NCBI GenBank assembly: GCA_017429505.1
Contig: JAFROW010000014.1
Coordinates: forward strand, 1 to 48,809
Direction: 5' to 3'
Source of the DNA: Clostridia bacterium
GTDB taxonomy: Bacteria > Bacillota > Clostridia > TANB77 > CAG-508
DNA: 48,809 bases
In this document: one piece after another, positions 34,194-44,230 of the stretch
How the letters are laid out: every line of letters starts with the position of its first letter
How positions within the stretch are numbered: the stretch's first letter is position 1
Translations under genes and position numbers: made by a program
Notes under the pieces: model-generated
What the model was told of the DNA's origin: nothing
Database searches by the model: none
Seen by the model: the letters and a program-made list of their open reading frames with translations, nothing else

Positions 34194-34976
34194 CTACACC
34201 ATCTTCTTAACTTTCGAAACATAGTAATAGATTAACTCCATAGGAGTTGGAAGTCCTGTTTGGTAATTCACTTTAGCAGTATAGTATTTTTCTAAATCCT
34301 CTATTGCCGAAACTCTCCAAGCATGAATTATTGCATTTTGAATTCCATTTGTAATTGTTGAGCTGGACTTTTTATGTATTTTAGTTAAGTATTGAATAAC
34401 GCTTTCGCCACTATTCTCATTTTTTATTAAAAACAAAATAGCATCATGAATATATTGCCTACCTTTCAAGTTTTGAGTTATTCCAATTAGGTCTAGTTCA
34501 TTATTTATGCATTCTGAAATTTTTTCTTCTTCATTTTTTAGCTCAGCTTCAATTGAATTCTCTACCACAGCGTTTGGCTCTTTGCGCAAACTTATAAATT
34601 TGTTAAAGACTTGATTTGGAGTATAGCTTGGATGTCCTTTGTACAATATAAGTTCAACACCATTTCTATGTAAAATTTCATAAGTTCTTGGAGAATTTAC
34701 ATGAGTTGTTATGATAACAATTGGATTATATCTTAATTTCTTTAATTCTTCTAAAAATCCAAATGAATCTGTATTTCCGCTATTACTATTATTTAGCTCT
34801 AAATCCAACATTATACCATCTGGATTTTTAATCTTTACTTGTTTTATAGCATCAACATCAGAATCTGTTATTGCCACAAGCTCTATGTCTCGTCTTTGTT
34901 TTGCACATTCTATAATTCTGTTACATTCATCTAAATCATCTTCTACAACTAAAATTCTCATAGGTTTTATATCCAT
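34194..34976 (-). CDS. Spo0A-like response regulator
   Basis: The 260-residue regulator has a receiver domain (VVEDDLDE, phospho-acceptor Asp in IMLDLEL about 57, IITTHV, LILYKGHP). After a linker, its C-terminal domain resembles Spo0A-C (IGITQNLKGRQYIHDAILFLI, SSSTITNGIQNAIIHAWRVS, KVNYQTGLPTPMELIYYYVSKV), which binds TGTCGAA-type boxes. True Spo0A is about 265 residues, so this may be Spo0A itself or a paralogue. Because it neighbours an AgrC-like kinase it may answer a peptide signal rather than a phosphorelay. GGAGGAAGAATTT precedes the ATG. Confidence 0.85.
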   Translation of the reverse strand: MDIKPMRILVVEDDLDECNRIIECAKQRRDIELVAITDSDVDAIKQVKIKNPDGIMLDLELNNSNSGNTDSFGFLEELKKLRYNPIVIITTHVNSPRTYEILHRNGVELILYKGHPSYTPNQVFNKFISLRKEPNAVVENSIEAELKNEEEKISECINNELDLIGITQNLKGRQYIHDAILFLIKNENSGESVIQYLTKIHKKSSSTITNGIQNAIIHAWRVSAIEDLEKYYTAKVNYQTGLPTPMELIYYYVSKVKKMV

Positions 34977-35238
34977 AAATTCTTCCTCCTTTTCTTTTAC
35001 ATAGCTACAGCCATTAAAAGGATCTTTTTATTTAATTTTTTAATTACCCCTCTTTATTTAGTCAAAAGCATATTTTTAAAAATTACATTCTTCAGAAACT
35101 TACATTTTTCTATAATATACCATAAATTCTCATTAAATACCACTTATCTACAAGTTAGATTACCATATATTTTAATTTAATATATTGTAAAATAGATATG
35201 AAAGAAACAAATATTAAAAATCGAAAGGAATATAAGTT

Positions 35239-35589
35239 ATGAATACAGATACTTTGGATATTCAAGAGAGAATTGAAAGAGGAAAAAGAATTAAAGATAT
35301 TAGAGAAAATGAACTACATTTAAATAAGAGTCAGTTAGCAAGAAAAATAGGTGTTTCAAGTCAATTTCTTGGATTAGTTGAAGATGGTAAAGGTAATTTG
35401 ATGTATAAAAATATTAAAAACCTAAAAGATATTAGTGGACATTCTTCAGATTATATTTTATATGGCTTAGATGATAGTCTTATTAAAGAAACAAACGAGA
35501 TTCTAGAAAAGTATGATGAAAAACAAATTAAAGCTGCTCTTAGAATGCTAAAAAATATTGGGCTATTTATAAAAAACAAAGATGCGTAA
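35239..35589 (+). CDS. XRE-family transcriptional regulator
   Basis: The 116-residue protein has an N-terminal HTH-XRE domain (about 12-70: RIKDIRENELHLNKSQLARKIGVSSQFLGLVEDGKG). The C-terminal part has no recognised domain (KALLRMLKNIGLF-like helices). It is divergent to the Spo0A-like regulator. AAAGGAATATAAGTT precedes the ATG. It may control the neighbouring signalling locus. A bidirectional terminator separates it from the sortase. Confidence 0.85.
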   Translation: MNTDTLDIQERIERGKRIKDIRENELHLNKSQLARKIGVSSQFLGLVEDGKGNLMYKNIKNLKDISGHSSDYILYGLDDSLIKETNEILEKYDEKQIKAALRMLKNIGLFIKNKDA

Positions 35590-35639
35590 TAATTGAGATT
35601 GAAATTAATATTTAAAAATATTTTATATTTATATTTATA

Positions 35640-35677
35640 AAAGAGCAATAAGAATTAAATTCTTATCGCTCTTTTTT
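35640..35677. terminator. Bidirectional terminator between the XRE gene and the sortase operon
   Basis: AAGAGC-A-ATAAGAAT / ATTCTTAT-C-GCTCTT around TAA, followed by TTTTTTT on the plus strand and preceded by A-rich sequence. Confidence 0.85.
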
Positions 35678-35681
35678 TATT

Positions 35682-36386
35682 TTATTCTCTTGCTTCGATT
35701 ATTAATCTTGCTGCACTATTGTCTGTACAAGTTGATAATGTTATTTCTCTCTTGCCTTTTGTGTCTCTATTATAGAATTTTGTGTCTGTATCTGAGGCTT
35801 CAAAAATATTATATATTGTATAAGCAATTCTTTTCTTTTCTAAGTCTGTAATATATATTTTATCACCTTTAGATAATTTTTTATTGTTTGAGAAAAATAC
35901 GCCATTTCTATAATTATGTCCTACTATTACTACATTACCTGGTTTATTTAATTCTGCATTTTCTGGCCAAACAACTGCTACAGATGTCTCAAGTGATTTT
36001 TTTGTAACTTTTTCTAGTATTGGATATTTAACATTTGTTTTAGGTATTTCTATTGAACCTAATGTGTAAAATCCTTTATATGTTGGTCTATTCTGCTTAA
36101 AAGATGTTCCACTAGTTGTAGTTTCTGTTGTAGTAGTTTCATTAGTTGTAGTAGTATTTGTTGAAGCTGCTGTATTACTTTGAGAAGTTCCGTCTGTAGG
36201 AACATCTATTGATGTTGGTGCATCAATTGTGATTCCATCTGTTAATGTATCTACATAAGCTTCCCCATCTTTATTGGTACGATATCTAGAATAGTAATCA
36301 TATCCCAAATATGCAAGTAATGCAATAACAGCTACAATAATAATTATTAAAATTATTGTTAATACTTTACTATATCCTTTCCTCAT
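35682..36386 (-). CDS. Sortase (class D/E-type)
   Basis: The 234-residue transpeptidase has a N-terminal membrane anchor (10-32) and a Thr/Ser-rich linker. The sortase core has the catalytic His in VGHNYRNGVFF (about 155), Cys in LSTCTDN (about 218) and Arg in ARLIIEAR (about 229). The gene starts where the giant surface protein gene ends: the SD of the sortase overlaps the upstream stop codon, so the two are coupled. Its likely substrate is that protein, although no LPxTG motif is obvious in it. Confidence 0.92.
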   Translation of the reverse strand: MRKGYSKVLTIILIIIIVAVIALLAYLGYDYYSRYRTNKDGEAYVDTLTDGITIDAPTSIDVPTDGTSQSNTAASTNTTTTNETTTTETTTSGTSFKQNRPTYKGFYTLGSIEIPKTNVKYPILEKVTKKSLETSVAVVWPENAELNKPGNVVIVGHNYRNGVFFSNNKKLSKGDKIYITDLEKKRIAYTIYNIFEASDTDTKFYNRDTKGKREITLSTCTDNSAARLIIEARE

Positions 36387-36397
36387 ATGTTTACCTC

Positions 36398-39300
36398 CTA
36401 TAATACGTATTTTTTAATAAACACCAAACCTAATCCTAATACAACTAGTATTATTAATGCTCCTGTTACATATTGAATTGTATTTTCTAACATACCTGTT
36501 GAAATTGTAAGTAGTACAGGTGCATCATCTATATCGTCTTCTTTTGGTTTCTTATTGTCTGGTGTTGAATCTCTATCTGGAACTCCTTTTTCGTTATAGT
36601 CTTGTGAGATTTCTGCTACGTTTGTTTTTACTCCTAAGTTGTTTTCTCCATTTACCCATCTTAAAATAACTTTAACTGTTGCACTTTGTCCTGGTTGTAA
36701 TAATGTATCTTTTAATAATTTTGTTGAAATTACATTATTTCCTTCATCTTTCCAACCTTTGTTGTCTTCTTTATAGAATTTTAGTCCTTTTGGCACATAG
36801 TCTGTTATTTCTTTTGCATAACCTGCTATGTCACCTTCGTTTGTTATTTTAATTGTGTATTCAAATTTAACTATTGTTTTGTTTACACTCTTTCTATAGA
36901 CTTCTACTTTTGGTGTTATATCTTTGTCTGATCCATTATTTCCTGTTTTTGTAGTTTTTGTTTTACCATTTTCTGTTACTATTGTTTTTGTAACATATTT
37001 TAATAATGATAAATCAAAGTAATCTACAGCAACATTTTCATAATCTTGGTCATCTTCACCATCATTCCATTTATCTGGTATTGAATCTACATCTTCTACT
37101 GGATTTCCATTTTCGTCTGCATCATCTGTAATTTGTGCTTTATTTACTATTACAGTCTTGTTTGATTTAGGGTCTTTTACTTTAAATGCTACTTTTACAT
37201 CTACATAATCAGGATTTGTATCTGTTATTCCAACTTTTTTATCAAATGCATTTAATAAGTTTGGATTTTCTTTTAAATTATTATTTTTCATTAATAATTC
37301 ACCATTTGATTTTGATGTATAATCTGTCTTGATTCTTACAGCATCTGAAACTTTTGTTGTTGTCTTTCCATCTTTATCATACATTACCCATTTATACTCT
37401 CTGTTTGTTGCATGTTCTGGTAAATATTCTAAATGTTCTGGAAGATCATCAGCAATTTCTTGTGCAAATCCTGCAATATCTCCTTCGTTATAAACTCTTA
37501 ATGTATATATAACTATGGCATCAACTGTTGTTCTTAGCACATCTTTTGGATGAGTATATGTTATTTTTCCATTTTCATAAGTTAATTTAGGTTCTCTACC
37601 AAAATTTGTAACTGGTGTTGATTTTTCGTCTTTTTGTGTTTTTAAAGTATCAATTTCTGTTATGAATTTTCTTAATGCTAAATCAAAGTCTTTTATAACA
37701 ACTACTTCATAGTCATCATCATCTTGGTCTCTTTCTTCAACATTCTTTTCTTCTTTATTATTTGGTTTTGAGTCTTCATCTTCTTGAATTTCTTTTCCGT
37801 CTTTATCTTCATATTTTGTTATTTCTGCTGTATTTACCATTTTCTTTCCACTTTCAGCTTTATCGCTTACTTTGCAAAGTACTGGTAAATCTTTATAATC
37901 CATTCCTGAACCTTTTCCATCATCATTAACTTTATCAAATGCTTTTAATATTTTATCTTGACCATTTGCTGATGATAGATATGTTGTTTTAACTATTTGA
38001 CCATTTGCTGTCCAACCATATTGAGTGTTGAAATCTCCTTTAACAAATTCTAAGTTTTCTGGTAAATAGTCTGTTACTTCTCCTGCAAATACATCTACTT
38101 CACCTTCATTATATACTCTTATGTTATATAATATGTAAGAATTTTTATTAACCGCTAATGGCTCTATATCTTTTCTTGCTGAATATGTAGCATTTGTGCT
38201 TGTTCCATTTTTTAATCCTGTTGTATCTGCTACAGTTGCTCTTATGTATTCGTTTGTTCTACTTCCAATATTTTTGTTTGGAGTTAAATATTCTCCATCT
38301 TCTATTTTGTCATCTACACTTACAGCTGTGATGAATTTTGTTAATGCTAAGTCAATCTTTTTCTTTCTTACTATTACTTTTTCAAAGTCATCATCATCTT
38401 CTTGTCCTGGTACATAATTGTCTGTTGTATCTGTATCTGTTCCACCATTGTAATCAGGTCTAGTTTCTTCTGATTTTAAATCTTCTGGGAAGTTTGATGG
38501 TTTTGAGTCTCTATCTCCAGTTGTTGGAGCAATAACATTTCCATTTTCATCTTTATATTCTGTAATTTCTGCTAAATTTGTTAATTTTCTGTTTGCAGGT
38601 GCACTATTGTTAACTTTGCATACAATTTGTACATCTACAAATGAAAGTCCTGAACCATTTCCGTTATCATTTTGTGCATCAAATGCATTTAATTTTGTTG
38701 TTGCGTTTGCACTATCAGCTTTTGTTGTAGCTTTTCTTGTAGCATTATCATAATCCCATTTATCATTTATTTGTTTAATATATGAATCTGTTGATTCAAC
38801 AAAGTCAAGATAATTTGGTAAGTAGTCTATAATTTGGCTTGCATATCCTGCAATATCACCCTCGTTATATGCTCTAATTGTATATAATACATAATCTCCA
38901 ACATATAGTTGTACTGGTTCTTTGCTATGATTATATGTAGCTGTCTTTGCTGTTCCAGCTTTTAGTTTTGAAGAATCAACTTGAGGTGTTCTGTTGTATG
39001 TTGTTGTTGTATTTGTATCTTCAAAATTTCCATCTGTGCTAACCTTTGAAATGAATTTTCTTAAACTTAAGTCAAATTCTGCAAGTTTTAAGTCTTCAAA
39101 ATCATCATCATCTTGCTCTCCTCTACCATTTTCTGGGTTAGTTGGATTATAATTATCTGTATTAACTTCATCTGGCTGTGAATCTCTATCTGTAGTTGGA
39201 TTTCCTTCTGAATCTGTTTCTCCTGTGATTGCAGCTATATTTTTTAAGTTGTTATATGTTGCGTTTTCATTTACAACACATTCTACAGATAAATCACGAT

Positions 39301-41920
39301 AATGAGGTCCTTCTTTCATGATTGTTTCATTATATGCTAAAAGTAAAGTTGTACTGCCTGTATAATATGGATATCTTTCTGGTGTATAATCTGCTGGTAC
39401 AGCTAACTCTGTATCTTCTTTTGCTTTTGATAAATAGTCTGTTGTTATTTTATTTCCTGTTTGTGTCCATCCGAACATATTATTAATTGTACTGCCTGTC
39501 TTTAGTGTTAATCCTGCTGGTAAATAATCTGTAACTTCTGATGCATATCCATCAATTTCGCCTTCGTTATATACTCTTATTGTATAAACAATTGTGTCTC
39601 CAGTTTTTACTACTAATTTTGTTTTTGGATGTGTTTTTTCTAATGTTCTATTATTATCATATTTCCATGTCCCTATAACTGGTTCTCTATTTGTTATATC
39701 TTGATTATTAACTTTTGTAATAAATTTTCTTAATGCTAGGTCTAATTGTTTTGGTAAAACTACTACCTTTTCAAAATCATCGTCATCTTGTTGTCCTTCA
39801 AAAGGTGTATTGTTATTTGTATCATTATATACTGATGGATTTTGTTCATTTCCTTTGTAGCTATTGGCATCTGTAGAATTTAATTGACTTGCTGTTTGTG
39901 TTGGTGATTCTGTCGTCTTTGATTCATTTCCAGCTCTGTCCTCTGTAACAACTTGATTGCTTTCAGTGTTATATCCTTCTGATATATATGCAATATTTGT
40001 TAAATAATGTTTTGTTGTTCCGTCTGATGCAGATGCTTGACTTATTCTACAAGTTACATCTACATAATCTGATGATAATGTAGTTCCGTCAAATTTATTT
40101 ATTGTATTTGCACCTGATGCAACTGCTGTTAATGTAATTACATTATTTGTTGTATCATAATCTACATTATATGTTGTTCCTTTATTTGATGTTACTGTAT
40201 CTCCTAAAGTATTTGTCATTCCTGTTGGTAATTGATCTACTATCTTTGAAGCATATCCATTATATTCTCCTTCGTTATATATAGTAATTCTATATGTTAC
40301 TACATCTCCATTTTCAATTACTACTGGGTCTTTTCTGTGTTTATATGTTGCTGTATCTGGAATTGAGCTTGTAGCAACATTAATTGTTCTTGTTGCGCTA
40401 TTTCCATTTTCATTTAAAATAGATTTTGTTGTTCCATTACTATTTGTTACTTTTACAATAGTTTTTCTTAATGCTAAATCAAATTGTTTCTCTAAAGGGA
40501 TATCTATTTCTTTTTCTAAATTTTCTTCTGGTGATGGAGTCACTTGCACAACTGCTTGTTCAGCTTGACTGTCGTTTATAACTTCTTTAATTCTAAGTTT
40601 CTTTTCTACATAAGTTGTTTTTGCAGTTGCTTTAACTTTTATAGTTCCTGTTACATCAGATTTTTTAACTATAACATAAAAGTTTTCTCCTGATGTAGGC
40701 TTTGTAATTGTTTCATTATTAGAAGCTTTTTTTAGAGTTACATCTGAAATTGTACTTGTTCCTGATGTAACTGTAATTCCATTTATTGTTGTATTTCCAG
40801 TTGTAGTAACTTTTAATGGTCCTACTTTATAATTGTTTCCATCTTCTACAATTTTGCTGTCTGTTGAACTTCCTGCAAATTGAATATTTATTGTTCCTTT
40901 AGTTTGAGTTGTATATCCATCTGTTGCTGCTTTATTTGCTGCATCTATTAAATAGTTATAAAGAATTGAAGCTTGTTCTTGTAGCATTGCTCCTGTTGGC
41001 GCATTATAGTCCTGTAATTCACCATATCTATCTATTTCTTTACCTGGTGTTGTTTGAATAGCTAATAATTTCCACTCAGAACCATCTGCATATTTTAAAA
41101 ATGCTTTTGGTGATGCTTGAGTTTTATCTGTTGTATAAGCATCATAATTTGTATCGCCATAGTTTGTAAAATACCATACTGCAGCCTGTTCTATTGCTTC
41201 TATCAAATCTTTAGATAATTTAACATCTGTTTTTGCTCCTGTAGAATTCGCATAGTAATATCCACTTTCACCAGCACTATTTCCATATAATTGTTGATAT
41301 AAAGTTGCACTTGTATCTACAAAAGCACTACTTGAATTTATTGCCTTTATTTTATTTTCATCAAAATAATATGCATTTCCTACTGGTCCTCCATTAAAAG
41401 AACCACCCCTATCTTCATACACAATTCCTGCTCTAGATAATAATTCATCAACATCATCATCTGTATAATAATCTGTTCCTAATAATATATTATCTAATAA
41501 CCACATTATTTGTGTATAATGTGTACCTGCAACATTGTTGTATGCAGCTGTTAGTCCTGCAATAGCTGATTTATCTGTTGCTAAATCGTAAGATGTATCA
41601 TAAGTAACACCTGTTCCTACTGTATTGTTATTCCATGTTACACCTCTTGTTGCATTTAAACATAGAAAATTAGTACCAGCTTTATTTCCATTTTCTAACT
41701 TCACAATTTGATAAAGTGGATGATCGCTTCCTGTGTTTAAAGCATAAGCTCCCTTATCTTCATATCTAGTACCATTTTTTATTACTCTAGCTTTACTTAG
41801 TGTAAGGGTTATATTTTCCGTTTTTTTAGCTGCACTTACTGTTGTTTGCCCAATAGTTGCTATAACCATTGTTACCATTATTGCAATTATTAAAATTTTG
41901 CTAATTGTTTTTCTTATCAT
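36398..41920 (-). CDS. Giant surface adhesin with thioester domain and six DUF11-type repeats
   Basis: The 1840-residue protein has a signal peptide (1-28, ends TVSAA). A TQXA-type thioester domain (FLCLNATRGVTW, about 80; IEQAAVWYFTNYG, about 248) probably forms an internal Cys-Gln bond to host ligands. A linker follows, then six DUF11-type beta modules (FDLALRKxI...VxYTIxVYNEG...GYASxIxDYLP) at about 480, 725, 950, 1190, 1410 and 1635. The modules are joined by QDDDDFE-like acidic linkers. A C-terminal membrane helix and positive tail end it. The start MIRKTISKIL follows AAAGGAAGG. No in-frame CGG in 1840 codons. Long repeats make assembly and recombination likely. Confidence 0.9.
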   Translation of the reverse strand: MIRKTISKILIIAIMVTMVIATIGQTTVSAAKKTENITLTLSKARVIKNGTRYEDKGAYALNTGSDHPLYQIVKLENGNKAGTNFLCLNATRGVTWNNNTVGTGVTYDTSYDLATDKSAIAGLTAAYNNVAGTHYTQIMWLLDNILLGTDYYTDDDVDELLSRAGIVYEDRGGSFNGGPVGNAYYFDENKIKAINSSSAFVDTSATLYQQLYGNSAGESGYYYANSTGAKTDVKLSKDLIEAIEQAAVWYFTNYGDTNYDAYTTDKTQASPKAFLKYADGSEWKLLAIQTTPGKEIDRYGELQDYNAPTGAMLQEQASILYNYLIDAANKAATDGYTTQTKGTINIQFAGSSTDSKIVEDGNNYKVGPLKVTTTGNTTINGITVTSGTSTISDVTLKKASNNETITKPTSGENFYVIVKKSDVTGTIKVKATAKTTYVEKKLRIKEVINDSQAEQAVVQVTPSPEENLEKEIDIPLEKQFDLALRKTIVKVTNSNGTTKSILNENGNSATRTINVATSSIPDTATYKHRKDPVVIENGDVVTYRITIYNEGEYNGYASKIVDQLPTGMTNTLGDTVTSNKGTTYNVDYDTTNNVITLTAVASGANTINKFDGTTLSSDYVDVTCRISQASASDGTTKHYLTNIAYISEGYNTESNQVVTEDRAGNESKTTESPTQTASQLNSTDANSYKGNEQNPSVYNDTNNNTPFEGQQDDDDFEKVVVLPKQLDLALRKFITKVNNQDITNREPVIGTWKYDNNRTLEKTHPKTKLVVKTGDTIVYTIRVYNEGEIDGYASEVTDYLPAGLTLKTGSTINNMFGWTQTGNKITTDYLSKAKEDTELAVPADYTPERYPYYTGSTTLLLAYNETIMKEGPHYRDLSVECVVNENATYNNLKNIAAITGETDSEGNPTTDRDSQPDEVNTDNYNPTNPENGRGEQDDDDFEDLKLAEFDLSLRKFISKVSTDGNFEDTNTTTTYNRTPQVDSSKLKAGTAKTATYNHSKEPVQLYVGDYVLYTIRAYNEGDIAGYASQIIDYLPNYLDFVESTDSYIKQINDKWDYDNATRKATTKADSANATTKLNAFDAQNDNGNGSGLSFVDVQIVCKVNNSAPANRKLTNLAEITEYKDENGNVIAPTTGDRDSKPSNFPEDLKSEETRPDYNGGTDTDTTDNYVPGQEDDDDFEKVIVRKKKIDLALTKFITAVSVDDKIEDGEYLTPNKNIGSRTNEYIRATVADTTGLKNGTSTNATYSARKDIEPLAVNKNSYILYNIRVYNEGEVDVFAGEVTDYLPENLEFVKGDFNTQYGWTANGQIVKTTYLSSANGQDKILKAFDKVNDDGKGSGMDYKDLPVLCKVSDKAESGKKMVNTAEITKYEDKDGKEIQEDEDSKPNNKEEKNVEERDQDDDDYEVVVIKDFDLALRKFITEIDTLKTQKDEKSTPVTNFGREPKLTYENGKITYTHPKDVLRTTVDAIVIYTLRVYNEGDIAGFAQEIADDLPEHLEYLPEHATNREYKWVMYDKDGKTTTKVSDAVRIKTDYTSKSNGELLMKNNNLKENPNLLNAFDKKVGITDTNPDYVDVKVAFKVKDPKSNKTVIVNKAQITDDADENGNPVEDVDSIPDKWNDGEDDQDYENVAVDYFDLSLLKYVTKTIVTENGKTKTTKTGNNGSDKDITPKVEVYRKSVNKTIVKFEYTIKITNEGDIAGYAKEITDYVPKGLKFYKEDNKGWKDEGNNVISTKLLKDTLLQPGQSATVKVILRWVNGENNLGVKTNVAEISQDYNEKGVPDRDSTPDNKKPKEDDIDDAPVLLTISTGMLENTIQYVTGALIILVVLGLGLVFIKKYVL

Positions 41921-41976
41921 AATATTTCCTTCCTTTATATATCTATATTTTAGGGTACAAGACACCCCATAATACA

Positions 41977-42005
41977 ATTATAGTATATTTTGGCATTAAA
42001 ATCAA
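41977..42005 (-). promoter_or_regulatory. Promoter of the surface protein-sortase operon
   Basis: TTGATT (42000-42005), a 17-base spacer and TATAAT (41977-41982) on the minus strand, about 55 bp before the corrected start codon. The rest of the 300-bp gap to dacF has no clear feature. Confidence 0.8.
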
Positions 42006-42220
42006 GTGTTTTTTAAGATTTTTTATTACATTTTTATTACAATTTTGTAATAATTCTCAAAAAACTATTTTATTCTTGATATAAGTGCTTTTTCCAGTTT
42101 ATATTTATAACTTTAAATATTCTCCAAATATAGCAAAAAATTTTATATTTTTATCATATTTTACAAGTATTTGATATATGCTTTAAGTAAGAATTTTTTA
42201 GCAAAATTATTGGAGGTTCT

Positions 42221-42656
42221 ATGAGAAATTTTTTTAAAAAAATATTTATATCATTTTTAATATTAATGCTTGTAAAAACTTCTATTTACGCTGATGATAA
42301 TATTCCAGAAGAATTATTTTCTTTTGAAGAAATATCTACTCAAGTCTCTTCTGTAGCAACAGATGAACCAATAATAAATGCAAGGCATGCTATAGTATTT
42401 GATAGGAATTCAAAAAAATCAATTTATGGTAAAAAAGAAACTGAAAAATGTAAAATGGCTTCTACAACAAAAATAATGACCGCAATTGTTGTTATAGAAA
42501 ATTGTCCTTTAAGTGAAAAAGTAAAGGTATCAAAAAAATCAGCTCGGAACAGGAGGCTCAAGACTTGGATTATCCACAAATGATGAACTTACTGTGGAAA
42601 GTTTACTATATGGTTTATTGTTAAAATCCGGAAATGATGACTCGGTAAGTTATTGA
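42221..42656 (+). pseudogene. dacF: D-Ala-D-Ala carboxypeptidase (dacF-like), CGG shift site and interrupted by element insertion
   Basis: The 5' part of a DacF-type penicillin-binding protein. A signal peptide (about 1-22) precedes the catalytic SxxK motif ASTTK (about 88-92), and the SGN motif KSGNDDS follows. The KTG motif is missing. Zero-frame translation ends in a shift, reading GCT CGG AAC at 42545. Skipping the C gives GCT GGA ACA, i.e. KKSA-GTGGSRLGL, the family sequence. Then, after GDDSV, the sequence departs and stops at 42656; the recombinase gene ends eight bases farther. The element probably integrated into dacF at about 42643-42650. Full-length homologues have about 380 residues. 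Confidence 0.85.
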
Positions 42657-42664
42657 CAGGAATT

Positions 42665-44230
42665 TTATATTTTAAATTTTAAATTTATGTAAAAATTCTT
42701 ATTTTTATCTACGTAAATTTTATCCAAAAATTCATCTAAAACATCTTTATTTACGCTTTGCAAATTGCAAAATTTTTCTACAAGATTATTAATTTTCTTT
42801 TCTTCATTATTTAGATCTTTTATTTTTTTCTTTTCATCATCTATAAGTTTATTGATTTTTTTTATTTTATTTTCGATATTTACTCTTTGCACTTTATAAG
42901 ATGCAGAGAATTTTTTATACATTTCTATGGTTATTATATTATTTAATTTGTCATTATATATTGTATCAATTTTCCCATTAATCTTATTTAATTCCTTTGA
43001 TAAATTTGCAATTTCCACATTATATCCATCAATATTTGTTTTATATTTCTTATATTCTTTCTTATAATTTTCAACTAATAATTCTTTGTTTGAATATTGA
43101 TGTATGTATTTTTTTAAATATTCTAATACTTTATTCTCTATTTTTTTATATGGTATATAATTATTATTATCACATAAATGATATTGAGTTCTTGTTGCAC
43201 AATGATAATATTCTCCATTCTTTTTTTCTGTTCTATATAGCCTTTTTCCGCATTCTTTACAAAATAAAAAATCGTTTAATAGATTTTTTTCTTTTCTACT
43301 ATAACTATACTTTTTCTTCTTTTCATCTAATATTGTATTAGCCTTTTGAAATTCTTCATTACTTATTATTGCAATATGATGGTTAGGAATTTTTATATAT
43401 TCTTCTTGCTTTAAATATACTCTTGTTGGATTTTTATGAGATATAGTTTTTTCTTTGTTTTGTATCATATATCCTAGATATGTTTCGTTTCTTAAAATCC
43501 TTTTTACTGAGGCTGGTTTCCAAACCGAGTATAATATAGATTCTTTATCAGCATTCATATTAAGATGCATTGCAGGAGTTGGAATTTTTTCTTTTGTTAA
43601 GATTTTTGCAATATTGGCCGTGCCTTGTCCACTTAAAAAAAGTTCAAATATTCTTTTTACAACCTTGCTTGCAACTTCATCCACATCCAATTTTCCAACT
43701 ACTTTTTCATTTTTCTTGTATCCATATGGAGCATAGCATGCAATATATCTTCCTCTCTTTTTCCTTTCAATCAAAGAACTCTTTTGTTTTAAAGAAATAT
43801 CTTTAGAATACATGTCATTTAAAATTGCTCTAAAAGGGAGTAGTTCATTTCCAATCAAATCATTATATGTATCTATTTCATCTAAAATAGAAATATATCT
43901 AACTCCCCTATTTAAAAAGTAATCTTCTATATAATAGCCTGTTTTCACATAGTTTCTTCCAATACGAGATACATCCTTTGTAATTACAGTATTTACTTCT
44001 TTGTTTTCAATACTCTGTAATAATTCTTTAAATCCTTTTCTTTCAAAATTTGTCCCAGTTGCTCCATCATCAATAAATTCTTTGATAACATTAAAATTAT
44101 TCTTTTTCAAGTATTCATAAATTATTTTTCTTTGATTATCTATACTATTACTTTCTAATTTATCACCATCTTCTAATGAAATTCTTAAATACATGCCAAC
44201 CTTTGCATTTATATTATTAAGCACTAACAT
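42665..44230 (-). CDS. Large serine recombinase 2 (TnpX/TndX-like)
   Basis: The 521-residue recombinase has a catalytic resolvase domain (1-150). Ser is in YLRISLEDGD and Arg in TKDVSRIGRNY. The recombinase domain (about 190-310) includes WKPASVKRILRNETYLGYM. The zinc ribbon has CKECGKRLY (about 345) and CATRTQYHLC, and a long coiled coil follows (400-480). I chose the ATG at 44230, about ten bases after AAAGGG. It overlaps the preceding recombinase stop codon by 14 bp, which suggests translational coupling. Not interrupted; no in-frame CGG. Confidence 0.92.
   Translation of the reverse strand: MLVLNNINAKVGMYLRISLEDGDKLESNSIDNQRKIIYEYLKKNNFNVIKEFIDDGATGTNFERKGFKELLQSIENKEVNTVITKDVSRIGRNYVKTGYYIEDYFLNRGVRYISILDEIDTYNDLIGNELLPFRAILNDMYSKDISLKQKSSLIERKKRGRYIACYAPYGYKKNEKVVGKLDVDEVASKVVKRIFELFLSGQGTANIAKILTKEKIPTPAMHLNMNADKESILYSVWKPASVKRILRNETYLGYMIQNKEKTISHKNPTRVYLKQEEYIKIPNHHIAIISNEEFQKANTILDEKKKKYSYSRKEKNLLNDFLFCKECGKRLYRTEKKNGEYYHCATRTQYHLCDNNNYIPYKKIENKVLEYLKKYIHQYSNKELLVENYKKEYKKYKTNIDGYNVEIANLSKELNKINGKIDTIYNDKLNNIITIEMYKKFSASYKVQRVNIENKIKKINKLIDDEKKKIKDLNNEEKKINNLVEKFCNLQSVNKDVLDEFLDKIYVDKNKNFYINLKFKI

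Noticed and set aside
34977-35238. Promoters in the region between the Spo0A-like gene and the XRE gene
   Set aside because: Candidates (TTGACT-17-TAAAAA and a TAAAAT without a -35) are too weak to list.
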